A stretch of DNA of 8,170 nucleotides from Cryomorphaceae bacterium (GTDB taxonomy: Bacteria; Bacteroidota; Bacteroidia; Flavobacteriales; Schleiferiaceae): contig DNWN01000102.1 of assembly GCA_003507115.1 (NCBI GenBank), positions 1 to 8,170 of the forward strand. The letters run 5' to 3'. Below, piece by piece: positions 1 through 6,098 of this stretch. The translations under genes were made by a program, and so were the position numbers. Each line of letters opens with the position of its first letter. Within the stretch, counting starts at the first letter, position 1. Under the pieces are notes generated by a model. That model saw only the letters and a list, made by a program, of their open reading frames with translations. It did no database searches and was not told where the DNA came from.

Positions 1-1144
1 TCCATACCGGTGCTTCGCCGAGATGTTCTGGGGGGGTTAGCTTTTCAAAATCGCGGTCAATGAGGCGCTCAATTTTGGTTAGTTTATACATGTCCTCTGA
101 ACAAACGAACGTGATGGCCATGCCTTCGGTTTTGGCCCGAGCCGTTCGACCAATGCGGTGCACGTAATCCTCCGCATCATTTGGGACATCGTAGTTGATC
201 ACCAAGTCGATGCCTTTGATATCAATTCCGCGACTCATGACATCCGTGGCCACCATAATGCGTGTACGTCCTGCCTTGAAAGCGCTTAGTGCCTTCTCCC
301 TCGCGTCTTGCTCATAGTCCGAGGACATGCCCTGCACCGAATAATTCCGTTGAGCGAGCTTACGTGTGAGCTGTTCTACTTTGCGCTTAGTCGAACAGAA
401 GATGATAATGCTCGCAAAGCCATCTTTATCCTTGAGCAAATGCTGAGTTAATCCGATTTTCTGCTCTTCGTGGGCGAGGTAGATCTGTTGCGTCACCCCG
501 TCTGCAGGTTTGGATATTGCGACCGAAATCTCTTCCGGATTGTCTAGAATTTCCTTCGCTAAGTTTCGAATCTTGGGCGCCATGGTGGCCGAAAACATGA
601 GACTTTGACGTTTTTCGGGTAGGGTCTTGATGATGCGAATGATGTCATCATAAAAACCGATGTCGAGCATGCGGTCTGCTTCGTCCAAAATCAAGTGCTT
701 GACCTCCGAAAAGTCCACATTTCCTTGCTCCATGTGCGAAAGCAGTCGCCCGGGTGTCGCAATGATGATGTCCGCACCGCCCTTCAAGGCCACGGCTTCC
801 TGATCCCAGGCGACACCATCTCCTCCTCCGTACACGGCATGACACGTCGCTTGCGCGAAGTAGGCCAATCCTTGGATTTGGTGGTCAATTTGAATGGCCA
901 ATTCTCGCGTTGGACAAAGAATTAATGTTTGCACCCCCCCGACCGTACTTTCCGAAATGTGGTTCAGAATGGGCAGAACAAACGCCGCCGTCTTCCCGGT
1001 GCCCGTCTGCGCACAGCCGATGACGTCTTTTCCTTCTAAAATGAGGGGAATGGCTTTGTCTTGAATTTCGGTCGCGTCCTCAAAATTCATGTAATAGAGG
1101 GCGTCTAAGAGGGCGTCGTTGAGACCAAAATCTGTAAACTTCAT
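1..1144 (-). CDS. DEAD-box ATP-dependent RNA helicase, 3' end outside the window
   Basis: An ATP-dependent RNA helicase of superfamily 2, expected to unwind short RNA duplexes in the cytoplasm during ribosome assembly, mRNA turnover or cold adaptation. The frame is open from the ATG at 1144 to the left edge (381 codons), so only the C-terminal tail is missing. All core motifs are visible: Q motif ATEIQ (24-28), motif I AQTGTGKT (45-52), Ia PTRELA (78-83), Ib TPGR (130-133), II DEAD (154-157), III SAT (185-187), IV around IIIFCST (246-252), V around ATDVMSRGID (299-308) and VI HRIGRTAR (329-336). The stretch MSSDYEQDAR (273-282), where many DEAD-box proteins have a HGD-type motif, resembles Bacteroidota helicases of the RhlE-like group. 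I cannot assign a subfamily symbol without the C-terminal tail. The start is supported by the Q motif lying only about 25 residues in. No Shine-Dalgarno sequence is obvious, as is common in this phylum. It has its own upstream region and follows a terminator, so it is probably monocistronic at its 5' end. Confidence 0.97.
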   Translation of the reverse strand, partial: MKFTDFGLNDALLDALYYMNFEDATEIQDKAIPLILEGKDVIGCAQTGTGKTAAFVLPILNHISESTVGGVQTLILCPTRELAIQIDHQIQGLAYFAQATCHAVYGGGDGVAWDQEAVALKGGADIIIATPGRLLSHMEQGNVDFSEVKHLILDEADRMLDIGFYDDIIRIIKTLPEKRQSLMFSATMAPKIRNLAKEILDNPEEISVAISKPADGVTQQIYLAHEEQKIGLTQHLLKDKDGFASIIIFCSTKRKVEQLTRKLAQRNYSVQGMSSDYEQDAREKALSAFKAGRTRIMVATDVMSRGIDIKGIDLVINYDVPNDAEDYVHRIGRTARAKTEGMAITFVCSEDMYKLTKIERLIDRDFEKLTPPEHLGEAPVW

Positions 1145-1172
1145 CGCTGGTATAGGAGCTATTGCGCGTCAT

Positions 1173-1187
1173 GCCGCCCGGTGCGGC
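1173..1187 (-). promoter_or_regulatory. GC-rich hairpin in the helicase leader
   Basis: GCCGC (1173-1177) and GCGGC (1183-1187) are complementary around a 5-nt loop. They lie between the candidate promoter and the helicase start codon, so the hairpin would form at the very 5' end of the mRNA. There is no T-run after it on the minus strand, so it is not a terminator. A structured leader on an RNA helicase mRNA could allow feedback control, but that is inference. Confidence 0.3.
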
Positions 1188-1191
1188 GTGG

Positions 1192-1199
1192 CAAAGGTA
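1192..1199 (-). promoter_or_regulatory. Candidate promoter -7 element for the helicase gene
   Basis: On the minus strand this reads TACCTTTG, a perfect match to the Bacteroidota sigma-ABfr -7 consensus TAnnTTTG. It would place the transcript start near 1185 and give a leader of about 40 nt before the ATG at 1144. A clear TTG at the -33 position is missing; the nearest similar bases are TTC within the CTCGAAG repeats. It is a perfect match, but short enough to occur by chance. Confidence 0.45.
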
Positions 1200-1210
1200 G
1201 CGCATTGTCG

Positions 1211-1227
1211 CTCGAAGGGTCTCGAAG
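1211..1227. repeat. CTCGAAG direct repeat, 10-bp period
   Basis: CTCGAAG occurs at 1211-1217 and again at 1221-1227, one DNA helical turn apart. The pair lies 12 to 28 bp upstream of the candidate -7 element of the helicase, where an activator or repressor could contact the same face of the helix. Two 7-bp copies are weak evidence on their own. Confidence 0.35.
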
Positions 1228-1335
1228 TATTCATTCTGCGAGATACTTTCCCCTCATGCTGCGGTAAAAGCTTTGGATGTAGACAGGACGGATAGACCCC
1301 GTGAGCATTGCGGTGCACGATGATTTTGAGCGCAC

Positions 1336-1364
1336 AAAAAAAGGGCCGCATCGCTGCAGCCCTT
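1336..1364 (-). terminator. Rho-independent terminator after the hydrolase gene
   Basis: On the minus strand a stem forms from AAGGGC (1359-1364) paired with GCCCTT (1341-1346). It extends by three more pairs (1355-1357 with 1348-1350) past one A/C mismatch and closes on a 4-nt loop (1351-1354). A seven-base T tract follows at 1342-1336. The stem begins about 20 nt past the hydrolase stop codon. It closes the receptor-hydrolase transcription unit and separates it from the helicase. The A-rich side faces away from any plus-strand gene, so I read it as working on the minus strand only. Confidence 0.88.
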
Positions 1365-1384
1365 CGAAATTTGCGTTCGTGGGG

Positions 1385-2992
1385 TTACTCACGAATCAAT
1401 TTGAGCGTTTGGGTTCCATGGTCCGTTTCTACGCGAACAATGTAGGAGCCACGGGGCCAAGCAAATGAAGGCAATTCTACCTCACGCACTTGGGGCACAT
1501 CAGATTGATAAACTGGGCGACCGAGGATGTCCATCACGAGTACACGATTCACCTTTGCTCCCTCGACTCGAACGTAGGCAACGCCTGCCGTCGGGTTTGG
1601 ACTCATCGTCACAGAAAGCGTGGCCGGCTCTTCTTGGCCGATGGAATATCCTACGGCATTCATCGCATTGGCCATTCTAGGCATCGTAAACGCCATCACC
1701 GTATCGATGTACAGCAAAGATTGCGCCTTGAGGTTTGGGTTCGTCTCGTTCGCCGTAAGGGGGTGATTGGGATCCCACCAATCCCACGGATTTGCATTGA
1801 TGCGGAAGGGCATCGAAGCATTCGGAGGAAGCATGTTGAACGTATAGATATTCTCTTGGCTTCCGATGTTGTGCGGATTGCTACGTGCCTTGACCGAGTA
1901 CGAATCCGTCAGGGAAGATGCGCCGAGCACACTGTTGTTACCAAAGGTGTTCGCGATTTTCACGGCGGTGTGGCTTCCAGCGACTTCTACGACTGGAAAG
2001 AAGGTTCCGGCAATCGGAACATTGACCATGCCTCGATAATACGGGGCAAAGAAGTCGTAGCGACTATGGAAAGAAACCATGGGGGCATCTCCTTGAGCAA
2101 CCCACGCGGAGTCACCCAGCGCGCCACCCAAGTTGATGACGAGATTCACATTGTGCGGAACCCCTGCATACAAGGGGATATTGCGCCCAGGCTGATTCTG
2201 GTCCACCAAGGGCAATCCGGTAACGGGGTGTGTGCCAATGATCGTAGCCTCTCCTCCGTAGCCATTCCAGTCTCCCACGATCGCAGTATCCACATAGGGA
2301 TCTCCGGCATTCACCGAATCACCAAAGATGCCTGTACCGGCTGCGGAATATTGGAATTTCGTGGGGCTCGCCACTTCGGAGTAATTGTCAATGGACGCAT
2401 ACGCCAAAGAGATGTAACCACCGGATCCAACACCCATCATGGAGATGAAGTTGGGATCTATGCGGTACGGATCACCGAAGACAATCTTGGATGCGCGTAT
2501 AGCGCGCACGCCCACTTTGGCGTCTTGAACTGCGTTGTATACAGCTAAGAGGTTGGTACCCCGTCGTAAATCCAGGTTCGTTGAGTTCGCCAGCCATCCT
2601 AGTCGGTAAGATGCGGAGAAGACCACAAAACCCCGACGTGCAAAGCGAAGAGCAATTTCCGTGATGGCCGAGTCCTTGCGCGAGCCCATGGGCGAAGCCA
2701 TGCCCTGAGGAAGGAAGGAACCCGTATGAAGCAGCACGATGACTGGGCGCGATGCCTCTGCATCTACGGATGTATCCGGCATGAAAATGTCCGCATACAT
2801 GGGGATGACCATGGGGCCACCCATCGCTGCCGGAACATATTGGCTGAAGTTGTAACCATAGGCCACATCCGGAATGTGGGTTATCTGTGAAGTCGTAAAG
2901 ACTTCATCGAGATACCGCTGTTGAGCCGAAGCGCTTCCTACCACCAGGAAGCTCAGGGCCGAAGCAAGCAAAAAAGAGTACGTTTTTCTCAT
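1385..2992 (-). CDS. Secreted alpha/beta-hydrolase-like (esterase/lipase-type) protein with T9SS sorting domain
   Basis: A probable exported hydrolase, 535 residues. Residues 1-23 form a signal peptide (basic MRK, hydrophobic core, likely cut after ASA). Residues about 80-345 look like an alpha/beta-hydrolase core: strand PVIVLLHTGS (83-92) in the oxyanion-loop position, then FVVFSASYRLGW (122-133), typical of carboxylesterase-like folds. A helix with VQDAKVGVRAIR (155-166) precedes the nucleophile-elbow region GVGSGG (187-192). The acid candidate is D313 in VSFHSRYDFFAPY and the base candidate is H341 in AGSHTA. The elbow is unusual: Ser190 is preceded by VG rather than Gx, so it is not a textbook GxSxG. 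Residues about 457-535 are a T9SS type A domain (MSPNPTAG near the start, GSYIVRVET and final KLIRE), which routes the protein through the outer membrane to the surface or medium. It starts 47 nt after the receptor gene and ends just before a terminator, so the two are probably co-transcribed. The start is fixed by the signal peptide. Substrate unknown. Confidence 0.9.
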   Translation of the reverse strand: MRKTYSFLLASALSFLVVGSASAQQRYLDEVFTTSQITHIPDVAYGYNFSQYVPAAMGGPMVIPMYADIFMPDTSVDAEASRPVIVLLHTGSFLPQGMASPMGSRKDSAITEIALRFARRGFVVFSASYRLGWLANSTNLDLRRGTNLLAVYNAVQDAKVGVRAIRASKIVFGDPYRIDPNFISMMGVGSGGYISLAYASIDNYSEVASPTKFQYSAAGTGIFGDSVNAGDPYVDTAIVGDWNGYGGEATIIGTHPVTGLPLVDQNQPGRNIPLYAGVPHNVNLVINLGGALGDSAWVAQGDAPMVSFHSRYDFFAPYYRGMVNVPIAGTFFPVVEVAGSHTAVKIANTFGNNSVLGASSLTDSYSVKARSNPHNIGSQENIYTFNMLPPNASMPFRINANPWDWWDPNHPLTANETNPNLKAQSLLYIDTVMAFTMPRMANAMNAVGYSIGQEEPATLSVTMSPNPTAGVAYVRVEGAKVNRVLVMDILGRPVYQSDVPQVREVELPSFAWPRGSYIVRVETDHGTQTLKLIRE

Positions 2993-3039
2993 AAGTTTAA
3001 GTGAATTTGTTCGGGAAATTTACGATAACAAAATGAATC

Positions 3040-5781
3040 CTAAAGAATTACTGTAGTGGACAAGTACATGAGTCTACCGACTGCCGGACCGCCATAGACT
3101 TGAACCACCTTTCGATTTAGGATATTGCTTGCACCCAACTTGATGGTCCAGTCCCCCGCATTGTTCGTCCACGTTACCTGAGCATCGGTCAACCGGTAGC
3201 TTGGAATGGCCCCGGTGAATTGGGGAGATCCTTCGAAAACGAATCCCTCTACCCATTTGTGGCTAATCAAGTAGCCAAGGCTTCCCTGCCGGATTTTCCA
3301 GTCCAAATCCCGTGCAGAAAAGGACAGGTTGTATTTGTGTTCTGGGGTATTGTAGGCCGGAATGATGGGGTCATCGGCCCCGGCGTTGAGAACATTCCAG
3401 CTGTAATTGCCCGCCAGCGTGTAGCGCTTGAAGTAATAATTCGCCCCGACGCTAAAGCCTTGTGTTGTGACCGTTTGTGACGCGTTGGACGCGATTCGGT
3501 ATGCCTGGGCCGATTTCAAGCGATCGGCCGCACTGCCGCCTGGATCATCTTCAATCTTCAAGGCGACATGGTATCCAATAAAATCATCGTACCAACTGTA
3601 GTAGTAGGTGGCGTCCACATAGATTTTTTCCCACCATGTATCCCGGTAGCCTACCTCCACGCTCTTCACTTTTTCGGGCCGAACCCCGGCGATGGAATAA
3701 TAATCCCACACCCAACTGGCGCGAGCTTGCGGCGAACCGGCAAGGAAGTCGGACACATGGTCAATGGTCACCAAGGAATCATATCCGTTTAAATTTCCCA
3801 AGAGCAAGGCGCGGCCGACATTGTAGTAGAGGTATTGATCCTGAAGGGTCGGATTTCGAATCGCCGAGGTCAACCCTACGCGCCAAACAGCATGGTCGTT
3901 GGGTTTGTACACCAAGGAAACAGCGGGGGAAATCAACCATCGGAAGTTTTGGTTCTTGTCGACTCGGATGGAGGCATTCCACAAAAGTTTGTCCGTTTCT
4001 TTCTTGTGTCCCGCAAAGAAGCCCACTTCTTGAACCCGAAGCTGAACATTCCCCGTGTCGCTAAAGATGGTCCCACGTGAGTTCGGTGCAAAGCGGCGAT
4101 AGTTTCCGCCCACATAGAGGTTCCCCCAGGTTCCCACATCGAGGTTGCGCTGGCCTTGGATATGGGCTAAGGAAGACCGGTCAAAAAACTGGCTACCCCC
4201 TTCATGGAACGGGGTGGTGATAATTTTCTGCTTGAGGGCCTCAAAAGCGGCTGTTCCCGGAATCAACGTGCTATCGGGATCGTAGGCCCCATTGATCCAC
4301 CCTCGATTGCTCTCATGGAAGGAGGCAAAGGCATCGGGATACATGGCCCACATTTGAGCCATTTGGTCACTAAACTCCTGATTGGGCAGGGATTCAGACG
4401 GGTAGCCCGCCAAAGCCTTGACTTTCGACTTTTGAAAAATATTCCAAAAAGACCGGTATTGATTGGCCCAAAATCCTTCATGGAGCACCGAATCTTGCAT
4501 GCGCAGGGCGGTGAAGTAGGCATCATAGGTATTCCCGGCATCCTCGTGTGTGGTGTAGGCTCGGATGAACCAGTCGTCCTTTTGGCGAATCTCGACCCGG
4601 TTTTGAAGGAACAAAATGTCCTTGAGGCTAAAGCGGTTATCCCCCTGGTATACGGTCGTTCCGCTGCCAAAATTGAGGCTGTAAATAGTTTCCAAACCGG
4701 TTTTGGTCCGGTAATGGACGGCTGTGGCTACTTTGAGGTTCTTGGTGTTGTAATCCACCAGGGCCTCCTCCTCAATGCCCCGACGATGATACGTGCCAAT
4801 TCCTGCATAGGTTTTCACATCCCCGCCGTCGTCGTGGACAATTTCATCTCCATAGCGGTTCACGGCATCGTAGCCTCCGGGGTTGGTCGCCGCACTTTTG
4901 GATCCATCCGTGGGATTCATGTTGGTCGCCTCCCAATCATTCACCCCTAATGCATAGACATTCAACTTCAGTGCCCAAGAGGGCGACCCATCGGGCCGCT
5001 GGTAGGCTTCTGCCCAGCGAAAGGCTACCTCTCGCAATGCTCTTTCTCCTACCTTGATTTGAAAAGTACTTCCTGGCGTGAGGTAGGGATCCCGCGTTTG
5101 GATGGCTATCACCCCATTGAATGCGGATGGGCCATAGAGCGCCCCGGCGGCGCCCGAAATAATGTCCACATTTTGCACGTCGAGCTCACTGGCGCCCAAG
5201 AAATTGCCCAAAGAAAAATTCAGGCCCGGCGCCTGGTTGTCCACGCCATCAATCACTTGAAGGCTGCGGACGGGACTGGTGCTGTTAAATCCGCGGGTGT
5301 TGATGATTTTAAAGCCTATACTCGCAGAGGTCAAATCCACCCCCTTCATATTCCCCAAGGCCTCATAAAAGCTGGGAGCGGCCGCCTCGCGAATACTGAT
5401 GAGGTCTAGGGCTTCCACCGATATGGGGGATTGCTTTTGTTTTTCGCTGATTTTTGACGCGACGATCAAGGCATCTTCCAAGACCACAGCGCTCGGGGTG
5501 AGGGTGATTTCCAACTTGGCCGAATTTTCTTTCACCTGAACTCGGCGTGTTTCGTAGCCAAAGGCTGATAACACCATTTCCGTAGGCCAAGAACTGACGG
5601 GAATCTGAAAACGGCCATTCGGATCCGACACCACTTTAGCCCCGTTGGGGATTTCGACCAGCGCATTGGGCACGGGCTCACGGCTTCCTTTTTCCATGAT
5701 AGTACCCGAGAGATTCTGAGCCTTTACTTGGAGTGAGAGCGCTAAAAGGAGGAGGATTTTGATGGCAATGCGGTAGTGCAT
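3040..5781 (-). CDS. TonB-dependent outer-membrane receptor with carboxypeptidase-like regulatory domain
   Basis: A 913-residue outer-membrane gated channel, expected to import a ligand using energy from TonB-ExbBD. Residues 1-21 are a signal peptide (hydrophobic ILLLLALSL, cut near VKA-Q). Residues 23-95 form a CarboxypepD_reg-like beta-sandwich, seen from SGTIMEKGSREPVPNALVEI, DPNGRFQI and the final LEITLTPS. Residues about 115-230 are the plug, with NTRGFNST (161-168), QVIDGVDNQAPG (175-186), VDIISGAAGALYG (205-217) and FNGVIAIQT (221-229). The rest, to 913, is the beta-barrel with alternating hydrophobic and aromatic strands. The plug wording fits a Bacteroidota receptor family distinct from SusC: there is no SusD partner next door, and the following gene is a secreted hydrolase. 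The last residue is Leu rather than the usual aromatic residue. No metal- or heme-specific motif is visible, so the ligand is open. It is the first gene of the likely receptor-hydrolase operon. The ATG at 5781 is fixed by the signal peptide. Confidence 0.96.
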   Translation of the reverse strand: MHYRIAIKILLLLALSLQVKAQNLSGTIMEKGSREPVPNALVEIPNGAKVVSDPNGRFQIPVSSWPTEMVLSAFGYETRRVQVKENSAKLEITLTPSAVVLEDALIVASKISEKQKQSPISVEALDLISIREAAAPSFYEALGNMKGVDLTSASIGFKIINTRGFNSTSPVRSLQVIDGVDNQAPGLNFSLGNFLGASELDVQNVDIISGAAGALYGPSAFNGVIAIQTRDPYLTPGSTFQIKVGERALREVAFRWAEAYQRPDGSPSWALKLNVYALGVNDWEATNMNPTDGSKSAATNPGGYDAVNRYGDEIVHDDGGDVKTYAGIGTYHRRGIEEEALVDYNTKNLKVATAVHYRTKTGLETIYSLNFGSGTTVYQGDNRFSLKDILFLQNRVEIRQKDDWFIRAYTTHEDAGNTYDAYFTALRMQDSVLHEGFWANQYRSFWNIFQKSKVKALAGYPSESLPNQEFSDQMAQMWAMYPDAFASFHESNRGWINGAYDPDSTLIPGTAAFEALKQKIITTPFHEGGSQFFDRSSLAHIQGQRNLDVGTWGNLYVGGNYRRFAPNSRGTIFSDTGNVQLRVQEVGFFAGHKKETDKLLWNASIRVDKNQNFRWLISPAVSLVYKPNDHAVWRVGLTSAIRNPTLQDQYLYYNVGRALLLGNLNGYDSLVTIDHVSDFLAGSPQARASWVWDYYSIAGVRPEKVKSVEVGYRDTWWEKIYVDATYYYSWYDDFIGYHVALKIEDDPGGSAADRLKSAQAYRIASNASQTVTTQGFSVGANYYFKRYTLAGNYSWNVLNAGADDPIIPAYNTPEHKYNLSFSARDLDWKIRQGSLGYLISHKWVEGFVFEGSPQFTGAIPSYRLTDAQVTWTNNAGDWTIKLGASNILNRKVVQVYGGPAVGRLMYLSTTVIL

Positions 5782-5802
5782 AGGTCCCGATTTTCGTTCC
5801 TA

Positions 5803-5810
5803 CCAAACTA
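5803..5810 (-). promoter_or_regulatory. Possible promoter -7 element for the receptor operon
   Basis: The minus strand reads TAGTTTGG, five of six fixed positions of TAnnTTTG. A TTG lies 16 nt upstream (plus CAA at 5827-5829), shorter than the usual gap of about 20. It would give a leader of only about 15 nt before the ATG at 5781. It is the best candidate in the 149-nt gap, but weak. A second imperfect match, CAGATTTG, lies at 5892-5899 without a TTG partner. Confidence 0.25.
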
Positions 5811-5824
5811 GGGAAAATAGTTGA

Positions 5825-5857
5825 CGCAATCCCTCTTTGATAAGCGCAATCCTCTTT
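5825..5857. repeat. Pair of direct repeats 20 bp apart upstream of the receptor gene
   Basis: CGCAATCCCTCTTT (5825-5838) is repeated as CGCAATCCTCTTT (5845-5857), differing by a single C. The start-to-start distance is 20 bp, close to two helical turns, which suits a dimeric regulator or two tandem sites on one face of the DNA. The pair sits about 45-75 bp upstream of the receptor start codon and overlaps the likely -33 region of its promoter. I infer an operator for the receptor-hydrolase operon; the regulator is not in the window. Confidence 0.45.
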
Positions 5858-5930
5858 CAGTTCGCATGGCTTGAATTTCGTATATGACGCTCAAATCTGT
5901 TCATTTAGACCATGAATCGATCTAAGAGTC

Positions 5931-6098
5931 CTACCATCGAACGGTATCATTACGGAACTCTGGCGTATCGATTGTTTGCGCGGCTCCCTCAGGGCGATTC
6001 GCCTGAACTACACGTTTCAAGCGCGAATAAAACCCATAATAAATCATAAACGCAGCAAGTACAGCGAACAACTTTAATCCTAAATTATTGGGCTTCAC
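5931..6098 (-). CDS. Small single-span membrane protein, 55 residues, GTG start
   Basis: I do not recognise this protein. The GTG at 6098 overlaps the TGA of the upstream surface-protein gene (GTGA), an arrangement typical of translational coupling. The product begins MKPNNLGLKLFAVLAAF, has one hydrophobic segment at about residues 6-24 (LGLKLFAVLAAFMIYYGFY), then a basic patch SRLKRVVQANR (25-35) and a polar tail ending DTVRW. Basic residues directly after the helix suggest an N-out, C-in inner-membrane topology, or an uncleaved anchor; this is inference. The only ATG (codon 18) would cut the hydrophobic segment in half, so GTG is the better start. The frame is open 12 codons upstream of the GTG to a TGA but holds no standard start there. 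AAAGAGG lies 16 nt upstream of the GTG, rather far for a ribosome binding site. The 149 nt after it hold the receptor's regulatory region. Chance remains possible at this length. Confidence 0.6.
   Translation of the reverse strand: MKPNNLGLKLFAVLAAFMIYYGFYSRLKRVVQANRPEGAAQTIDTPEFRNDTVRW

Larger units (their letters stand above)
1145..1384. other. Intergenic region between helicase and hydrolase genes
   Basis: The stretch holds the hydrolase terminator at one end and the helicase promoter region at the other. Between them I see only a weak inverted repeat, AAGTAT (1225-1230) with ATACTT (1243-1248), with a 12-nt spacer and no T-run. I see no convincing gene on either strand. Confidence 0.7.
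5782..5930. promoter_or_regulatory. Upstream regulatory region of the receptor operon
   Basis: This 149-nt gap separates the small membrane-protein gene from the receptor. It contains the two 13-14 nt direct repeats and the weak -7 candidates. TTAGA (5905-5909) and TCTAA (5921-5925) form a 5-bp inverted repeat with an 11-nt loop and no T-run, so I see no terminator for the upstream transcript. Read-through from the surface-protein gene into the receptor operon is therefore possible. Confidence 0.5.

Noticed and set aside
1169..1351. 60-codon minus-strand frame in the intergenic region
   Set aside because: It begins inside the stem of the hydrolase terminator and covers the helicase promoter region. 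The product shows no motif.
1490..2548. Open frame of 352 codons on the plus strand
   Set aside because: It is antisense to the hydrolase gene, which has a signal peptide, fold motifs and a T9SS tail. The plus-strand product is rich in His, Arg and Ile, has no recognisable motif, and looks like a frame kept open by the codon bias of the real gene.
4204..4950. Open frame of 248 codons on the plus strand
   Set aside because: It is antisense to the receptor barrel, with no domain, signal or conserved motif. The receptor reading on the other strand is certain.
3040..5781. Receptor as a SusC-type polysaccharide utilisation protein
   Set aside because: There is no SusD-like lipoprotein gene beside it and no polysaccharide-degrading enzyme nearby, and the plug wording fits a different receptor family.
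5905..5925. TTAGA/TCTAA inverted repeat as a terminator after the small membrane-protein gene
   Set aside because: It has only 5-bp A+T-rich arms with an 11-nt loop and no T-run on either strand.
5912..6049. 45-codon ATG frame on the plus strand
   Set aside because: It lies antisense to the 55-residue membrane protein. Its product is polar and has no recognisable feature. Only one of the two is likely to be real, and the minus-strand frame has a membrane helix and the GTGA overlap.
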